From assembly GCA_025765615.1 (NCBI GenBank), contig JAIVFJ010000177.1, positions 1-64,000 on the forward strand: 64,000 nt of DNA, written 5' to 3'. Below the pieces are notes generated by a model. That model was given only the letters and a program-made list of their open reading frames with translations, was not told the origin of the DNA and ran no database searches. The stretch comes from Zopfochytrium polystomum (Eukaryota; Chytridiomycota; Chytridiomycetes; Chytridiales; Chytridiaceae). Positions 20,236 through 35,896 of the stretch are shown here, in pieces. Position 1 is the first letter of the stretch, and every line of letters starts with the position of its first letter. A program made the translations under genes and the position numbers.

Positions 20236-20761
20236 ATGAAAAACGAAAAAAGTGCCTTCCCAGTAAAGTCCAAGCGGTATGACTTTTACACAGTCAACAG
20301 CAAAATAAGCAAGATGGGAGCGCTGCCGTCGGCATTGCGTGTACAGGGTTTCTTTTTTTATTTTTTTTTTGGGGGGGGTTTCATTGGTACGGGTTTGTTG
20401 CAATCAGTCAGAAAAAGAAATGCCAGTATTCTCCCTAACAGCGCAAAATTTTTATCAACAATGAGCACAGACTGCCCCTGAGAGAGATGCAGACAAAAAC
20501 AGGATGGTGTTTGTAAGTTGCAACTTGCCATAAATTTTTGAACAAAATGGAATTTGATTTGGCTTTAATAAGCCCAATCCAAAAATGTACTTGATTGTTG
20601 CTGTGCGGGTGTTGGAAACACAAAACAAATCTCAGAAGACTGCATAATGTTTTTCCATGAGAGGTGCCTGGTTTCTACTTTTTACAAAAACAAGCTTCAC
20701 ACGCTACGCACAAAACAACCGCAAAAACCTATGCAACTGCAAAAACTTCTCCACTCCCAGC

Positions 20762-21706
20762 CTACGCTGCAGTAGTCACTGTGCTGTCAGTTGTAGAGAT
20801 TGCCCCTTTGGTAACAACCTTAAGCCTAGGGACCCTCTTTTTTTTGCGGCTGCTCGCCCCAGCTGCTTCCTCTTGCTGCTGCTTCTTGGACCATTTCTTC
20901 ACCTCTTGCCGTGCTGCAGTCAGCTCTTTTTTCTTGTCTTTGTACCCACAATCCCTCTTGATCTGTGCTGAGTATTCTCGAACAGCGGTGAAGCAGAGAT
21001 CCTGCACATATTCCAGATTGAATCCACTTTGCTGCATTAAGCACTTCTCATATTCTTCAACTCCAATGTACTCAACAACTTCAGCAATTGTCTGGCGTTG
21101 GGCTTGCATTGCTGCAGAGTCACGACCTTGCGTGCCATTTGCTCCTTTACTCTGCTTATCAATGTCCATCCAGGGAGTCTTATCCACTGCAGAGTCATCC
21201 CCCTTATACCGGCAGCAGTGGATAGCAGTGTTGACTGGCTCCCCTTTTCGCCTCCAACTGTCTTTTGTTCCTTTCTCTCCACTGTTAAAATGTCGAGGAT
21301 GCAGTATTCGAGGCTTATCAATTGTGGTGTTCATCTGGTGTGTTAAACCGTGGGAAGGCAAATCGAGGGAAGTCGCAGGCATGCCTTCCAAATAGAAATT
21401 ACTGTCTTCAATGGCAAACGGAGTGGTACAATTGGTGGCACTGTTTGTTGGAATGGTGCAAGCCTCTGTGCCAGCATTTGACTGAAGCCATAGTGACATT
21501 TTGGATACAACAGTACTGGCAATAGAATTGAATGTTGTGTTGATTGTGTCGAGCCGTTTTGAAAGGAAATCAAGGATTTCACGGACTCCACTGGAGGATG
21601 AAAGGAAATCACAGACTTCGTTGGCATCATGACCATCAGCAGCACTCACAGTCCTATCCGCTTCATCACTGATACCTGAACAGCATGCACGCTGTTCTGA
21701 AACCAT
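20762..21706 (-). CDS. Unknown 314-residue ORF
   Basis: The frame starts with ATG at 21706 (MVSEQRACC) and is uninterrupted. Features: a hydrophilic N-terminal half, a segment EVVEYIGVEEYEKCLMQQSG that may be helical, then a strongly basic/Gln/Glu coiled-coil-like C-terminus (KKKELTAARQEVKKWSKKQQ) with a nuclear-localisation-type KKKRVPR. Its composition resembles the transposon-derived regions around it more than the GC-rich host genes. It could be an accessory ORF of a DNA transposon or a host gene in a repeat island. I do not recognise it. Confidence 0.45.
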   Translation of the reverse strand: MVSEQRACCSGISDEADRTVSAADGHDANEVCDFLSSSSGVREILDFLSKRLDTINTTFNSIASTVVSKMSLWLQSNAGTEACTIPTNSATNCTTPFAIEDSNFYLEGMPATSLDLPSHGLTHQMNTTIDKPRILHPRHFNSGEKGTKDSWRRKGEPVNTAIHCCRYKGDDSAVDKTPWMDIDKQSKGANGTQGRDSAAMQAQRQTIAEVVEYIGVEEYEKCLMQQSGFNLEYVQDLCFTAVREYSAQIKRDCGYKDKKKELTAARQEVKKWSKKQQQEEAAGASSRKKKRVPRLKVVTKGAISTTDSTVTTAA

Positions 21707-21724
21707 ATAGCCGTAGCTGCCCAC

Positions 21725-24700
21725 AATCTCATCCTAAAGGGGTCTTTTAACCTGCCGTATGTTGAGCAAGTGTTTATTTGCGTACGTCAAGCTCAAAGAC
21801 ATAACAAATAACAACATCCACAGTTTCTCAATCACCCCACCATCGTAATGCTGTCAAATTCCATCAGGGAACGCTGTAAATGAATTGAAACTGCGCACCA
21901 CCTAACAGAAGCAGTGGCCTGTGCAATGTTCGATAATAACATCAACTTCCGCTAACTTTAGCGTGTCGTTAAATATATGAACAAATGTGTCTGAGTCCAA
22001 TTCCAGTTCAACTTGCACAATGGGGCAAGCCCTCACTGATTGTTTTTCAAGTATTAACTGTGGGGAAGATGAGGGAGTTGGGATCATTTTCAGCTTCCTC
22101 ACTTGGGAAGAATTTGGAAGAAGATTTGTGTGCCCAGCAAGTGCAGGATATTGTGGGTCATCAGTCACCTCATAACATCTTCCAACACTGTCTGTTGGAG
22201 TTGACTTTTGAAATTTGATGCATGTGAAAAATACTTCAGAGACCCCTAGGCATTTAAGCTGTTCTCGCTGTTCAGAATCCTCTGGTCTGGTGGTTGAAAA
22301 TTAGGGTTTCCAAAGTAATTTCGATCTCACCATAATATCCTTCAACTGCAGATGGAAAACTTGTGAGGACGACAGGCTGTCGAGCCTGTGACCTCAAATA
22401 AATTAAGTGTATACCCACTTTTTAACTGGTAATTGTGAGGATTACCACCCCGTCTCGACCCGCGTTTTGCTGGCAAAACGTGACTAGGCTTGGATTCCTA
22501 CTCTCTTATTATTTATTGGGTTTCCATACGGCCTTTGACTGGCTCTGTATGTCTGCCTCTGAGCTCTACTATTATTACTTATTATTGGCGATGTTGCAGA
22601 CAGAAAGACTCAGTCTTGCTTCTAATTGCTGATCAAGGTTCCCTTGCTCAGTGGTTAGAGCGCTCCCTTCAATTGGGAAGGTGCCAAGTTCAAGACATGC
22701 TAGTTGACAGACTGGGCAGAAATGAAAAGTCCTACTATGCCTGGCCAACGGCCCCTTACTTTTGGAAATGACTTAGGACTGAAACACTTCTGTGGGAGAA
22801 GTGCTAAGCCCAGATGGACAGAGTTAACAAGATGATGGCAGAGCTAACAAGCCCTACCACCTGCTACCATGATGTAATACCTCATAAAAAGGGTATGAGA
22901 TCACAGGGTTTTTCTTTATCTTTTCATTGATGATTTTTACTTATTTTTCCAATTAGTAATTTATCCTGTTTTTCCTGTTTTTCCTGTTTTCTCTTTTATT
23001 TATTCCTTGTTTGTCTCTGTCTGTGTCTTTTCTTTCTTGTGTGGCTGAGAGTGACTGTCTTCTTATCTGCACCAATCATTTCTTGCCAGCCCTCTCCCTA
23101 CTGTTTGCCAAGAAATGCCCCATGATTCTCTGAGCTGTCTTCCTTGTTTGATGGCTCAGCCCCATTGTTTGGTGACTCACTCCTCCTCTCTCTTCTTTGC
23201 TGTTTTATTTATTGTTTTGTTCTTTTGTATATGTTTTCCCCTCTTTTCCCTTCCTTCTTCCTTCACCCTGCTGATTCCAACCCTTTCCTATTTAAGCAGC
23301 TGCCCCCCATCTTGTTGACTGTGAGAACCTGTGCCTGAAGTCCCTTGCCTGCCCCTTTCTTCCTGACTGTATGTAGAGCTGGGGGTGGCAGTCCCCTGGT
23401 GTGTGACAGGAGGTTGAAGTCCTCTTGGCCATGATGGCAGTGTGCTGGGTTCAAGCCCCAGTGCACCTCACCAATTCTGCATGCTGCTTAGGTTGGACTG
23501 GGTAGGAGCCACTTGGTGATGGAAGGATGGAGGGTAAATCTGTGGTGGTGCCTCTAGGTTCCTGTCAATACATCTAGTCAAATCCAGGTCTCTCAAGGGG
23601 ATATGAATGAGCTGTCTGGTCAGGTACTGCTGCAGGAATGGTCTCTCAGGTATGCCCCCTCCTCCCTGGTTGTTGGCTCCTGTGGCCTCTGGTGGGCCTG
23701 GTCTTCACTGGGTTCAGACCCTCTTTCTCTCAGATTAATGCCTGTGATGTCATGGTGCCACATTTGGGTGAGGGAGTGGGTGTTAACCTTCCTTGCTTCT
23801 AAGATAGGGAATTCCTCTGGCTTGGTGAAGCAGATGTCTGTGTCCTAGTAGGATGAAGTAAGAAGAGTCCCACTGTCTCCCACCCCTGTGTGCCCCCTCC
23901 TTGGATTGAGTTGGAACTTCTCCTTGGAGTGAGACAAGTTGTGTCTGGTTCTGTTAAGTGGAAAACAGTTCTGATTTAATTCAACAGACACCTCTGCACA
24001 CTAACTGTTCCTTGTGTTTGCCCTTTGTGTCCAACCCCCTCCAACTTAGGGCTTGTCTTTGACAGAGAGGGAGCCTTGCTCCATGGTGGTGGCTCCAACA
24101 GACCGGGGTCTGGCCACTTTCCTCCCCACTCTCTTGTCTTCTTCAGTTGGATTGGAGTGCTGCACTTAGTGCCGCTCCCTGGAGCTTGCTGCATCTTGCA
24201 CCTCCAGCATTGTTACTGGATTTCCCGGTCCCCTTTGGCTTTGGCTTTTGCCTCCCATTGGGCCCACTCTGTGTCATGGACCAGAGAACCCTGCACATTC
24301 TTTGCTGGTGTGCCACCTTTTCACAGTTGCCTTTGGTCTGAGTGTGAGAGTCTTCTCTTTGTGTGTAATAAGAGAGTTTCTTTGTGTTTCTTGGGCTTCT
24401 TAAGACTCCAAATACATTGTCCTGTCTAGTGACCCCTAGACATCTCCTTTTTGCCCTTTTTCAGGATTGGTATTTAGGCCATTGCTCTATTTGCCACCCA
24501 TAGCCCAGGGTGAGGATTTAGAGAGCACAGTCTCACAAACTTCATTAATTCTTAACATCAGAAAGAAGAGAATGGTGCAAGCACCAAGGGCTGCAACAAC
24601 GAATGGGTCACTACAAGCCAGGGTTACAAGGTAAGCAACTTCTTTTCATCAACTTCTTTTGAAGCGTGTAAATTCCTTTCAATTCTCTGTGCCAACGTTT

Positions 24701-25222
24701 GAACACAATACTGCAAAGCAGGGAAACCCAAGCCATTCGACCATGGTCAAACAAAAACTTGCTGCTCTTAAGGCCTATGACAAGAAGGTGGGTCGAGCTG
24801 ATAATCGCGCATGTACATTCACATACCGAAACCTTCAGCAATTGACTGACCTTTTCAAAAACTCAAAAGAGATTGACGAAGACATAAAGGTTGGTGGGGA
24901 CTTATGAATGACCCCATTAAGAATGCTTCCAACATTAACAGGCTAATGTTCTTTGTCAAAAACCAATGGTTTGCGGCGGAATAAAAACCCTCAGCTGTTT
25001 TGTATATTTTCCTTAACTTATTTTTGCAAGTTATTTTCCTTAACTTGCAAAAATATAGGTGACGGAATGCAGAGGAAAAAAAACATATTCCTGCAAGCTA
25101 AGAATTTTTTTTTAACTGCTTTGATTAAATCGCCGTAGTATGGTTTGATGTGGTTCAGCCACCGGAAATTTTTTGTTCTTAACTAGCAGACATATCTAAA
25201 TATAAGATGGAGAAATTTGCAG
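21725..25222. other. Gene-poor region
   Basis: Only short frames without recognisable domains. The part from about 22900 to 24500 is T/C/G-rich with many CCCTTG and CTCTG words and may be decayed repeat. A short frame at 24659-24907 (KLAALKAYDKKVGRADN) is basic but unplaced. Confidence 0.4.
22636..22700 (+). repeat. tRNA-like sequence (pseudogene or SINE head)
   Basis: TTGCTCAGTGGTTAGAGCG is a good internal box A, followed by an anticodon-like hairpin TCCCTTCAATTGGGA and a weak box B (AGTTCAAGAC). The T stem does not form and there is no acceptor stem, so it is a remnant or the head of a tRNA-derived SINE. Confidence 0.45.
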
Positions 25223-25294
25223 TCCCAGTTAGTATAGTGGCTAGTATCACCCCCTGTCACGGGGTAGACCCGGGTTCAATTCCCGGACTGGGAG
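25223..25294 (+). tRNA. tRNA-Asp (GTC anticodon)
   Basis: Acceptor TCCCAGT pairs with ACTGGGA, with G as discriminator. The D arm GTATAGTGGCTAGTATC is typical of eukaryotic tRNA-Asp. The anticodon loop TGTCACG gives GTC, and the T arm CCGGGTTCAATTCCCGG is perfect. No intron. Confidence 0.93.
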
Positions 25295-26522
25295 CATTCA
25301 GTGCATTTTAGTTAAGTGTATCTCTTTGGCTTGCTGGTCAACCCTCGTAGTTTCTAGATGAGCCACCGATACGAATCAAATGCGGATTTGGGCAAGGTTC
25401 ATTTTGATTTGACATTTTATGTAAACTCATGATCCCAATGAGCTTCAGATTTTTAAATTTGACAAGCTCATGACTTTTAGTCAAATGTGATCAAATTTGA
25501 ACAGACATGTACTAATTCAGATCGAGTATCTTCACAAAAAGGCTGACACAGGTCCCATTCGAGCATTCGACTTGGTCCAAATATTTGTGACTTCCGACTA
25601 TGGCTCTGTTGGAGTTTGCACACATTACCCATACCTTTCTCTGACCTGCCTTCAAGAGTAAAGATGAGTTAAGATGGCATCCGGGCTGGTCCAATGTTAT
25701 CTACACTGTACAAGTGCTTAGCGGTGGTTTCGATCCCCAGTCTGGGTAGACCACTCAGTGTGCTTCACTCTACCAATTTGACAGGAATGATTACAGGAGC
25801 TTGATAGGGAGCCTGACTTACTTCTTTTCACACATAACTCCATGGAAGTTCTGGCCAAATCAGTGTGATGCAACAATGATGTCATGCCTGCCTCCTGACT
25901 CCTCAAAGTCTAAACTCTATCTCTCAGAGCTAAAAGGCTATCACCAAAAGTCTGATTCCTGAGACCACCTGCAGTATAAAATGGGGAGCCCCAGCAGCTC
26001 CAGAGAAGCATCATCCCAGATCCTGATCACATCTGCCTGCTCTCTCTCTACCCTCAAATACAACAAACAAAAACCATTATTCTTATCTGAGTCAACATAC
26101 CCTCTACCTTGACCTGCGAAGCTCTTCAAGTTCTACCTTGGGTCGATACCTCGTTCGTATAGGGCGCTTTGCTCTTACAAGAAAAGGGTGTGCTCTGCAC
26201 CCTAAACAAGAATATCTGTCTGAGAGCACCCGCTCTCCATCTGCTATTGGTAACAAAGGGCACTTCGCTCTTAACACGAAAAGGGCTCACGCTCTAAACA
26301 AGCTTTCTTGCTCCACGCCAACTCAGTCTGGTGGTGCCCTTTCGACACACCAAGCGCAATCACCAACAGGCTCGATTTGTGGCGGGCCTGAGGCAGAGGC
26401 TCAGGTTAGCGAGGGAGGCATCTCTGAGGCACAATTCAGGAGCCCACTTACCAGGCACTATGAGGTCTTTGGTGGATATGGCCACGATGTTGGTGCCAGA
26501 GGTTGAGTGCAGTTGCTGGTGA

Positions 26523-26933
26523 TGCATAGAGGCAGAACTGACTGGTTAGCAGCCAGAGGCGCAAGACGGACCCGAACCTATTGTGACTGTCAGTTATCAT
26601 TCTCACAATGGCCATGGGAGAGAGCCACCGCCAACGCAGACCTGGGTGCTGGCTTGTGCTGTTGACAAATACTCCAAGTATGACGTGGAACAGAAGCCTG
26701 GTGTTAACAGTTTTCCTCCTCCTCTGCTCAAGCAGATAATATAGGAGAGGTTTTTACCCTGTGCTGGTCACGCTTGCCTAGCAACTATTACAGCGTGTAT
26801 ATCACCATCATGTATCAATTAATTATAACAGAGTTTCTCTTTCTCTCCAAGTTGGGGAGAAGGACCACCCACAAACACACATCTCCACTTCATTCACTCC
26901 TTCCACTCACTCTCTCAGAGTAGACTGTTTTCA
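26523..26933 (+). repeat. Family-B LTR (about 411 bp)
   Basis: It runs from the degenerate TGCATAGAGGCAGAACTG (TGTTAGGCGGAACTG in better copies) to AGACTGTTTTCA. It aligns over its whole length to 49579-49994 and 36902-37313 in the opposite orientation. No target duplication is visible (GGTGA versus CCTTC). TGGCGTCAGAGG at 26947 could be a displaced tRNA-primer site of a truncated element, but it is 13 bp from the LTR end, so this is weak. Confidence 0.8.
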
Positions 26934-27359
26934 CCTTCTTCGTAATTGGCGTCAGAGGAACCACACAGAACCGCCACTTATCCATGCAGGAATCGGAGCA
27001 AGTTTTGGGCCAAGTCTTGGTATGTTCTTGATAGTCTGACTCGTTACACAGGACTGAAATGGACTCTGGGGTTCTGTTGAGTTTTACCAAGTCTACGAGT
27101 GGTTGAGCCCAAGCTCGAGGCATCAAGTGACTGTTTTGCGAGGTTCAAAGCAGAGGAGTTTGCAGCAGATGTGAGGAACGCTTCCAGCTGCTACATTGTT
27201 TGCACTTTGCACATGTGTAGTTTCCTCGTCGTCTTCTTTTTCTTTGTATTCTTGTGATTTGCCAGCGTGAGGAGGACAATGAACCCTGGAGGGAGGCAGG
27301 AGAAAGGGGGGGCGATGGGCTCATCACATTTCGCTTGAGTTGCGAGCCTGCAAGTGCGA

Positions 27360-27390
<31 letters not shown>

Positions 27391-28216
27391 ACTGCGCGGT
27401 GGGATGTAGGAGGCGCAAGAAACTTTGCCGGATTGAAGAGAGAGACCGACAGACAGGATAGGTAGCCAGATGGAGAGAGAGAGGGAGGAACAGAGACAGA
27501 GAGACAGAGAGAGCGAGAGAGCGAGAGAGAGAGAGCGAGAGAGAGAGAGAGCGAGAGAGAGAGAGCGAGAGAGAGAGAGCGAGAGAGAGGGCCCTCAGAG
27601 AGACAGCTAGCGAGGGAGAGAGAGAACCCCGAGAAAAAAGAGAAAAAGTGTGTACATAGCAATATCTTTCTCTCTGTCCCCACCCTCTTCCTCTCACATA
27701 TTCCAACAAAACACACTCAAGGTCAGTTTCTCGTCCTGCTTGCTCCTCAACCCTCCTCTTCCTCCTCTTGTTCTCGCGTGTCGCCGCCGCCGCCGCTTGC
27801 TTGCTTGCTTTCTTGTTATCCCAGCAGCCCCCCGCCACCTCCGCCGCTGCCGCCGCCGCCGCCGCCTCCCCTTGGCCCCCCTCCCCTTCCCCACCTAACA
27901 CTCCCTTCTCATCACCACCACCCACCACGCTCAACTTCGTAAGATCCATCCCCCCACCCTTTCAAATCCAGAACTGTTACCGATCTCCTCCCATCCTGGT
28001 CATGCACAGTCCTTGCTTCGTCTAACGGCTCTCTTCACCAACCCCACACACACACGCTTCAGACAGCGAATCGTGCGAATCAGCAAAGCGAGATTCCAAC
28101 TACGACTCGCGCCAGACGCTTGCACGACCAGCTTCTTCTCCTCGATCGAACCCTTCTTGACAGCCGCAGCCTTCAGGGCCAGCTCGCCCTCCGCCGCAAC
28201 ACCACCAACCGCAACA
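26934..28216 (+). promoter_or_regulatory. Upstream region of CUL1
   Basis: No gene is supported. It contains (TG)n at about 27361-27390, a long GA-rich tract 27470-27600 and GCC-rich repeats near 27780-27870, then a C-rich leader with many short pyrimidine tracts. The CUL1 promoter and 5' UTR should lie in the last 500 bp; no TATA box stands out. Confidence 0.5.
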
Positions 28217-31457
<3,241 letters not shown>

Positions 31458-32125
31458 AGGATGCGCGTGGTGCGAAGGTGCGTTTGGCGCTGTTGGAGCA
31501 GGGGGTGAGTGATGGAAACGTAAGTGGGCCGCGACGTCGAGGCCAGCGAGAGTCGCCAGGGGAATGCGGGAATGCGGGGGATGTTTCTTCTCTGCGCCCC
31601 CTCTTGTTTTTTTTTTTGTTTTTTTTTCTTTTTTCCTTCTTCTTCCCCCTTCTTTTTTCTTCCGTTGCGTTGGGCGGCGGCTCGTTGATTTGGGTTGGTT
31701 GGTTGGTTGGTTGGTTGGTTTTGCTCTGTCTGCAAGGCTGACATGTGTTTGGTGTGTGCTGTGCGGGTGTGTGTGTGTGAGAGGGAGAGCGAGAACAGGG
31801 CAAACGCACTCTCGGTGTATTTTTTTTTTTTTTTTTTTTTTTTTTGTTCTTTGTTGCTGTCGTTTCGCCTCTTTGAAAAGTACAATAGGTTTTTTTTTCT
31901 TCTTTTTTCCCTTTTTTTTTTTGTTCATTTTTGAAATTTCACCCTTCCATCCAGGTGGTCGCTGTGGCAGGCATCGTCGGGTCGAGTCCACCCGAGGAAA
32001 CACCAAACTACAGTTTTTTTCTTTCATGCGCACGCGGCACGTCAACGTATATACGCAATACGCAATACACAATACGCCTTGAACGAACGAGCGAACGAAA
32101 CGAACCAAACGAACGATCAAACGAA
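31458..32125. other. Intergenic region between CUL1 and NTA1
   Basis: T-runs (31608-31630, 31820-31845, 31890-31921), TTGG repeats near 31690-31720 and (GT)n near 31770. It holds the CUL1 3' UTR and the NTA1 promoter; no extra gene is seen. Confidence 0.6.
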
Positions 32126-33031
32126 ATGAAGGTGGCGCTCGTGCAGTTCCAGCCGGTGTTTGGCGACGTGGCGGCCAACATTGCGACGGCCGACCAACTG
32201 CTGCTGCAGCTCGAGGCCGCCGCCGGAGGTGCGGAAATGCGGGCGGCGAAGAAGCGGGCGAAGAACCGGGCGAAGGAGGAGGAGAGTGCGGCGCAGCAGA
32301 AGCAGGCGCAGCACCAGCAGCACCAGCAGCACCAGCAGCATCGGCAGGGGGAGGAGGCGGGTAGCGCGGGTCGTGCGGAAGCAGCTGCTGCTGCAGCCGC
32401 AGCCGGCGCCGATGTCGGAAGGTGAGCTGTTCTCTCTCTCTCTCTCTCGCTCTCTCTCCCGCTCTTTTAAAATCTGGTTATTTATTTTTTCTTTTCGCCG
32501 CACCCCGACCCCTCCTTCCCCTTTTCAGCAACGACGACGACGACGACAACGACGACGGCGGACGCATCGGCCACGGCGTCGACCTCGTCATTCTCCCGGA
32601 GATGGCTTTTGCGGGTGCGTGCGTGGGTTGGAGGGAGAGCTTTGGCGATGGGTGGCGCAACTGTGGTGGTGGTGGTGGTGGCACCCGTCTCCACGCTTGT
32701 TTCTTTTCTCATGGAGGGTTAGTCCCCGCTTCTGACCCACCTGATCGTCTCTCCACACACAACAACAACAACAACAACAACACACACACACAACACACAA
32801 CAACAACAACAAAAACAGGATACGTCTTCCGCAACCGCCAAGAGATCGCGCCCTTCATCGAGCACCCCTACACTGGCCCGACCGCGTCGTGGGCAAAGGC
32901 CACCGCCAAACGGCTCGGCTGCTACGTACAGGTCGGGTACGCCCGCCACGACGACGACTCGGCGGCGGCGGCGGCAGTCGGTGCGACCACGACGACGACG
33001 GCGACGACGGACGAAAACAGCAACAAGCGTG

Positions 33032-33065
<34 letters not shown>

Positions 33066-34353
33066 CGACAACGGGCCGTCGTCCACGTCGACGTGGCTCA
33101 ACTCGGTCTGCCTCGCAGCGCCGACGGGCGACGTTGTGCACGTGTACGACAAGCACTTTTTGTACGAGGTCGACGAGCGGTGGGCGGCCGAGGGCGCCGC
33201 GTTCCGGTGCGTCGACGTTGCGCTTGGAGCTGGTGGTGGGACTGGTGGGGGTGGTGGTGGCCGTAATGGTGATAATAGTGAGGTGAGGTTAGAGCAAAGA
33301 GGGAGGAAGGGAGAGAGAGGGAGAGGGAGGGAGAGGGAGAGAGAGAGAGAGAGAGTGAGTGTTTGTTTGTGTGGGTGGGTGGCGATGAGCTCGTTTTTTT
33401 CTCTCAGTGGTTCCTTTCTTTCTTTCTTTCTTTCTTGTTTTCCTGACGCAAACAAAGTCCCAACAGAAACAGCAGCCGCCGCCGCCGCCAAAGACAACAA
33501 TCAAGCTCGGTTTTGGCATCTGCATGGACGTGAATCCGTACAGGTAATTTATATATTTCTGCAAACGCTGTGACAAACGAAGAAAGAAAGGAAGGGTCGA
33601 GGGGAGAAAAAAAAAAAGAAAAAAAAAAAAAAAAGGAAAAAGCTATAGCGACCACGCTGACACCTCCCCCACTCTTTTTCGTCTGAAAAAAAAAAAAAAA
33701 ACAAACAAAAAACAAGATTCCAAGCGCCCTTCACCGCCTTCGAGTTTGCGCGCTTCCACGCCCGCGCGCGCACCCAGTTCATCGCCGGCTCCATGGCCTG
33801 GACCCTCAACGACGACGACCCGGACCTGCCGGGCCTGGCGCCCCACCAGCCGCTGCTGAGCACCGTCAGCTACTGGGCCGTGCGCATGAGTCCGCTGTGG
33901 GACTCTCGCGTCGCGGAGGAGGAGGGGGACGATGAGGATTACGATGATGGGTGGGAGGACGTTGGTGACGGAGGCGGCGGCGCGGAGGAGGAGGACGAGA
34001 AGGACAAGAAGGAAGACGAGAAGGAAGACGCGGGGACGGCGGCGACGATGGCGACGACGACGACGACGAGCGGCGGAAAGCCGCCGCCGCGGCCGGAGCG
34101 CGTAATTATGGCCATTGCGAACAGGACGGGCGGGGAGAACGGTTAGTTTGTTTTTGTTTTTTTTTACTTTCCAGGCTGATCTCACACACACACACACACA
34201 CACGCACACACATCACACACACAAAAAAAAGGCACCAACTTTTGCGGCACCAGCGTCGTGTTCGAGTTCCGCCGCGGCCGTCGGCCCGCAGTGCTCGGCA
34301 TGCTCGGTTACAAGGAAGAGGGCGTGCTGGTCGTCGACGTCGGCGACCTGTAG
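32126..34353 (+). CDS. NTA1: Protein N-terminal asparagine/glutamine amidase
   Basis: Six exons: 32126-32421, 32529-32614, 32819-33282, 33458-33543, 33717-34141, 34232-34353 (1479 nt, 492 residues), phases consistent. It is a carbon-nitrogen hydrolase: MKVALVQFQPVFGDV starts the first beta strand; catalytic residues are Glu 123 in LVILPEMAFAGY, Lys 239 in VYDKHFLYEVDE and Cys 304 in GICMDVNPYRF. The sequence after Cys (FQAPFTAFEFARF, SMAWTL) is characteristic of NTA1, which deamidates N-terminal Asn/Gln and feeds the Arg/N-degron pathway. It is longer than yeast NTA1 because of Lys/Gln-rich, Asp/Asn-rich and acidic inserts. It lies 668 bp downstream of CUL1, same strand. Confidence 0.93.
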
Positions 34354-34495
34354 TCAGGGCAGTCGTTCGTCGTCCGTCGTCGCCGTTCGTACCCGCCTAC
34401 CCAAATGAAAATGGGAAAAATACATAGAAACAAGAGAGCGGGGGAGGAACATTTATCAATCGCCCTTTTTTGTTTTCTTTTGCAAAATGCCAGAT

Positions 34496-34945
34496 TCACT
34501 TTGCCACCTCCTTGTCGAGGTCGTACTCTTCGTCGTCCTCGTCGTCGTCGTCGTCCTCCTCCTCGTCGTCCTCGTCGCCGTCCTTGACACCACCACCCGC
34601 ACCACCACCACCACCACCACCACCCGCCGTCGCAGCCGCCGCCGCGTTCGAATCCACGCGCGCGCCGGCCTTTGCCAGCTCTGGTCTCAGGCAATAGTGC
34701 CCGTGGTACGGCCCGCTCTTGACCAGCACCAGCACGTCCGCAATCACCTCCTTCAGCCACGCCTGCGGCTGCGCCGTGCGCTCCTGCAGGCCCTTGAACG
34801 TCCAGTACGGGTACTCGGCGAACGCGTCCAGCAGCTGCGTGAGGAGCTCGCCCTTGGGGAGGCGCTCGCGCTTGTCGAGGGCTGAGGAGGACGAGGAGGA
34901 GCCGCCGGGCCCGCCGGAGGAGGAGCCGGGTTTTTTGGCGCCCTA

Positions 34946-34977
<32 letters not shown>

Positions 34978-35064
34978 TTGAGTCAGTATATGCACGCGGT
35001 CGCACAGATACACACACACACACACGCACGCACACACACACATACACACACACACGCACACACA

Positions 35065-35120
<56 letters not shown>

Positions 35121-35896
35121 CCTCACCAACGCAATCCCTTCCTCGACGGCATGATTCGCCGCGCCGATCCGCCAGCTCTTCTTGGTCTCCTTCTCGTCGA
35201 TCGTCACAATGTTCTTGCGCTTCAGCGACGCGCTCGCCGCGCGCGCCCGCATGATCGACCGGTACCGCTCGTCCACGATCGGCGTCAGCGCCGTCTCGTG
35301 GTGCACACGCCCCACCACCGCCCGCGCGCGCCCGGAGCCGTCCTCAGAGAGAACGTACGTCCGCTGCGGACGGTAGTTGACCATCCGCAGCGTGTAGTCC
35401 AGCGGGATGTCGTTGGCCCACGGCGCGGCCGCGGGGAGGCGGAGCGTGAATTTGGCCTTTTCGGCGGGCCTGTTGTTGGTCGGAGTGCGATCCGGGACGA
35501 GTTAAACACGTTGCAAACAAGCAAGAAAAGAAAAGGGGAAAAAGGCGCAAAAGGCAAATCAAACCCACTACTCAACTCGCCCGGGACCCGCTCGACCCTT
35601 AGCGTGCCCAGCTCCTCCGGCTCCCCCGCCGCCTCGCCGCGCTGCTGCGCGTGCCGCGCGTTCGCCGCCGTCCACCGCTCCGCAACGAACGACGGCACCT
35701 TGACCAGCCACACCTGCGTCGCCGCCGCCCGCGTGTCCAGCTCGCTGCGCGTCGCCAGGGCCTCGGCGCGGAGACGCAGCGCCTCCTCGCGCGACATGCC
35801 GCCGTACGAGCCGCCGCCGATGCCGCCCGCGCCGCCGCCGCCGCCGATCGCATCGTGGCGATCGCCGCCAACGCCGCCGTCCTCGGCGTCTGACAT
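34496..35896 (-). CDS. TFG2: Transcription factor IIF subunit beta (RAP30/Tfg2)
   Basis: Three exons read from the right: 35577-35896, 35127-35469, 34496-34942 (1110 nt, 369 residues). After a Gly/Asp-rich start, the N-terminal TFIIF-beta domain has ATQVWLVKVPSFVAERW and GTLRV. The middle has YVLSEDGSGRARAVVGRVHH and the basic linker SLKRKNIV. The C-terminal winged helix (about 245-310) reads AEYPYWTFKGLQERTAQPQA followed by WLKEVI. The tail is Ala/Gly then Asp/Glu-rich. TFIIF binds RNA polymerase II and helps promoter binding and start selection. The gene converges on NTA1 with 142 bp between stop codons. Intron 2 has unusual GU/AC repeats (separate entry). Confidence 0.95.
34943..35126 (-). 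other. TFG2 intron 2: complementary (GU)n and (CA)n ends
   Basis: In the sense direction the intron starts GTGAGGTTTC, continues as about 110 nt of GT-rich repeat, has a short unique loop (about 34978-35010), and ends with about 28 nt of (CA)n then CTCACATAG. The two repeat blocks can pair over more than 20 bp and bring the splice sites together. There is no pyrimidine tract before the acceptor. Confidence 0.75.

Noticed and set aside
24025..24429. 134-codon ORF
   Set aside because: Composition follows the T/C/G-rich repeat of the region; no family features.
25715..25750. Third tRNA near TTTCGATCCCCAG
   Set aside because: There is a box-B-like motif only; acceptor, D and anticodon stems do not form.
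26947..26962. tRNA-type primer-binding site after the family-B LTR
   Set aside because: TGGCGTCAGAGG looks suitable but is 13 bp from the LTR end and no internal element follows.
32981..33100. Poly-Thr/Asn/Arg frames on both strands
   Set aside because: They are shadows of AAC/GAC/ACG repeats inside NTA1 exon 3.
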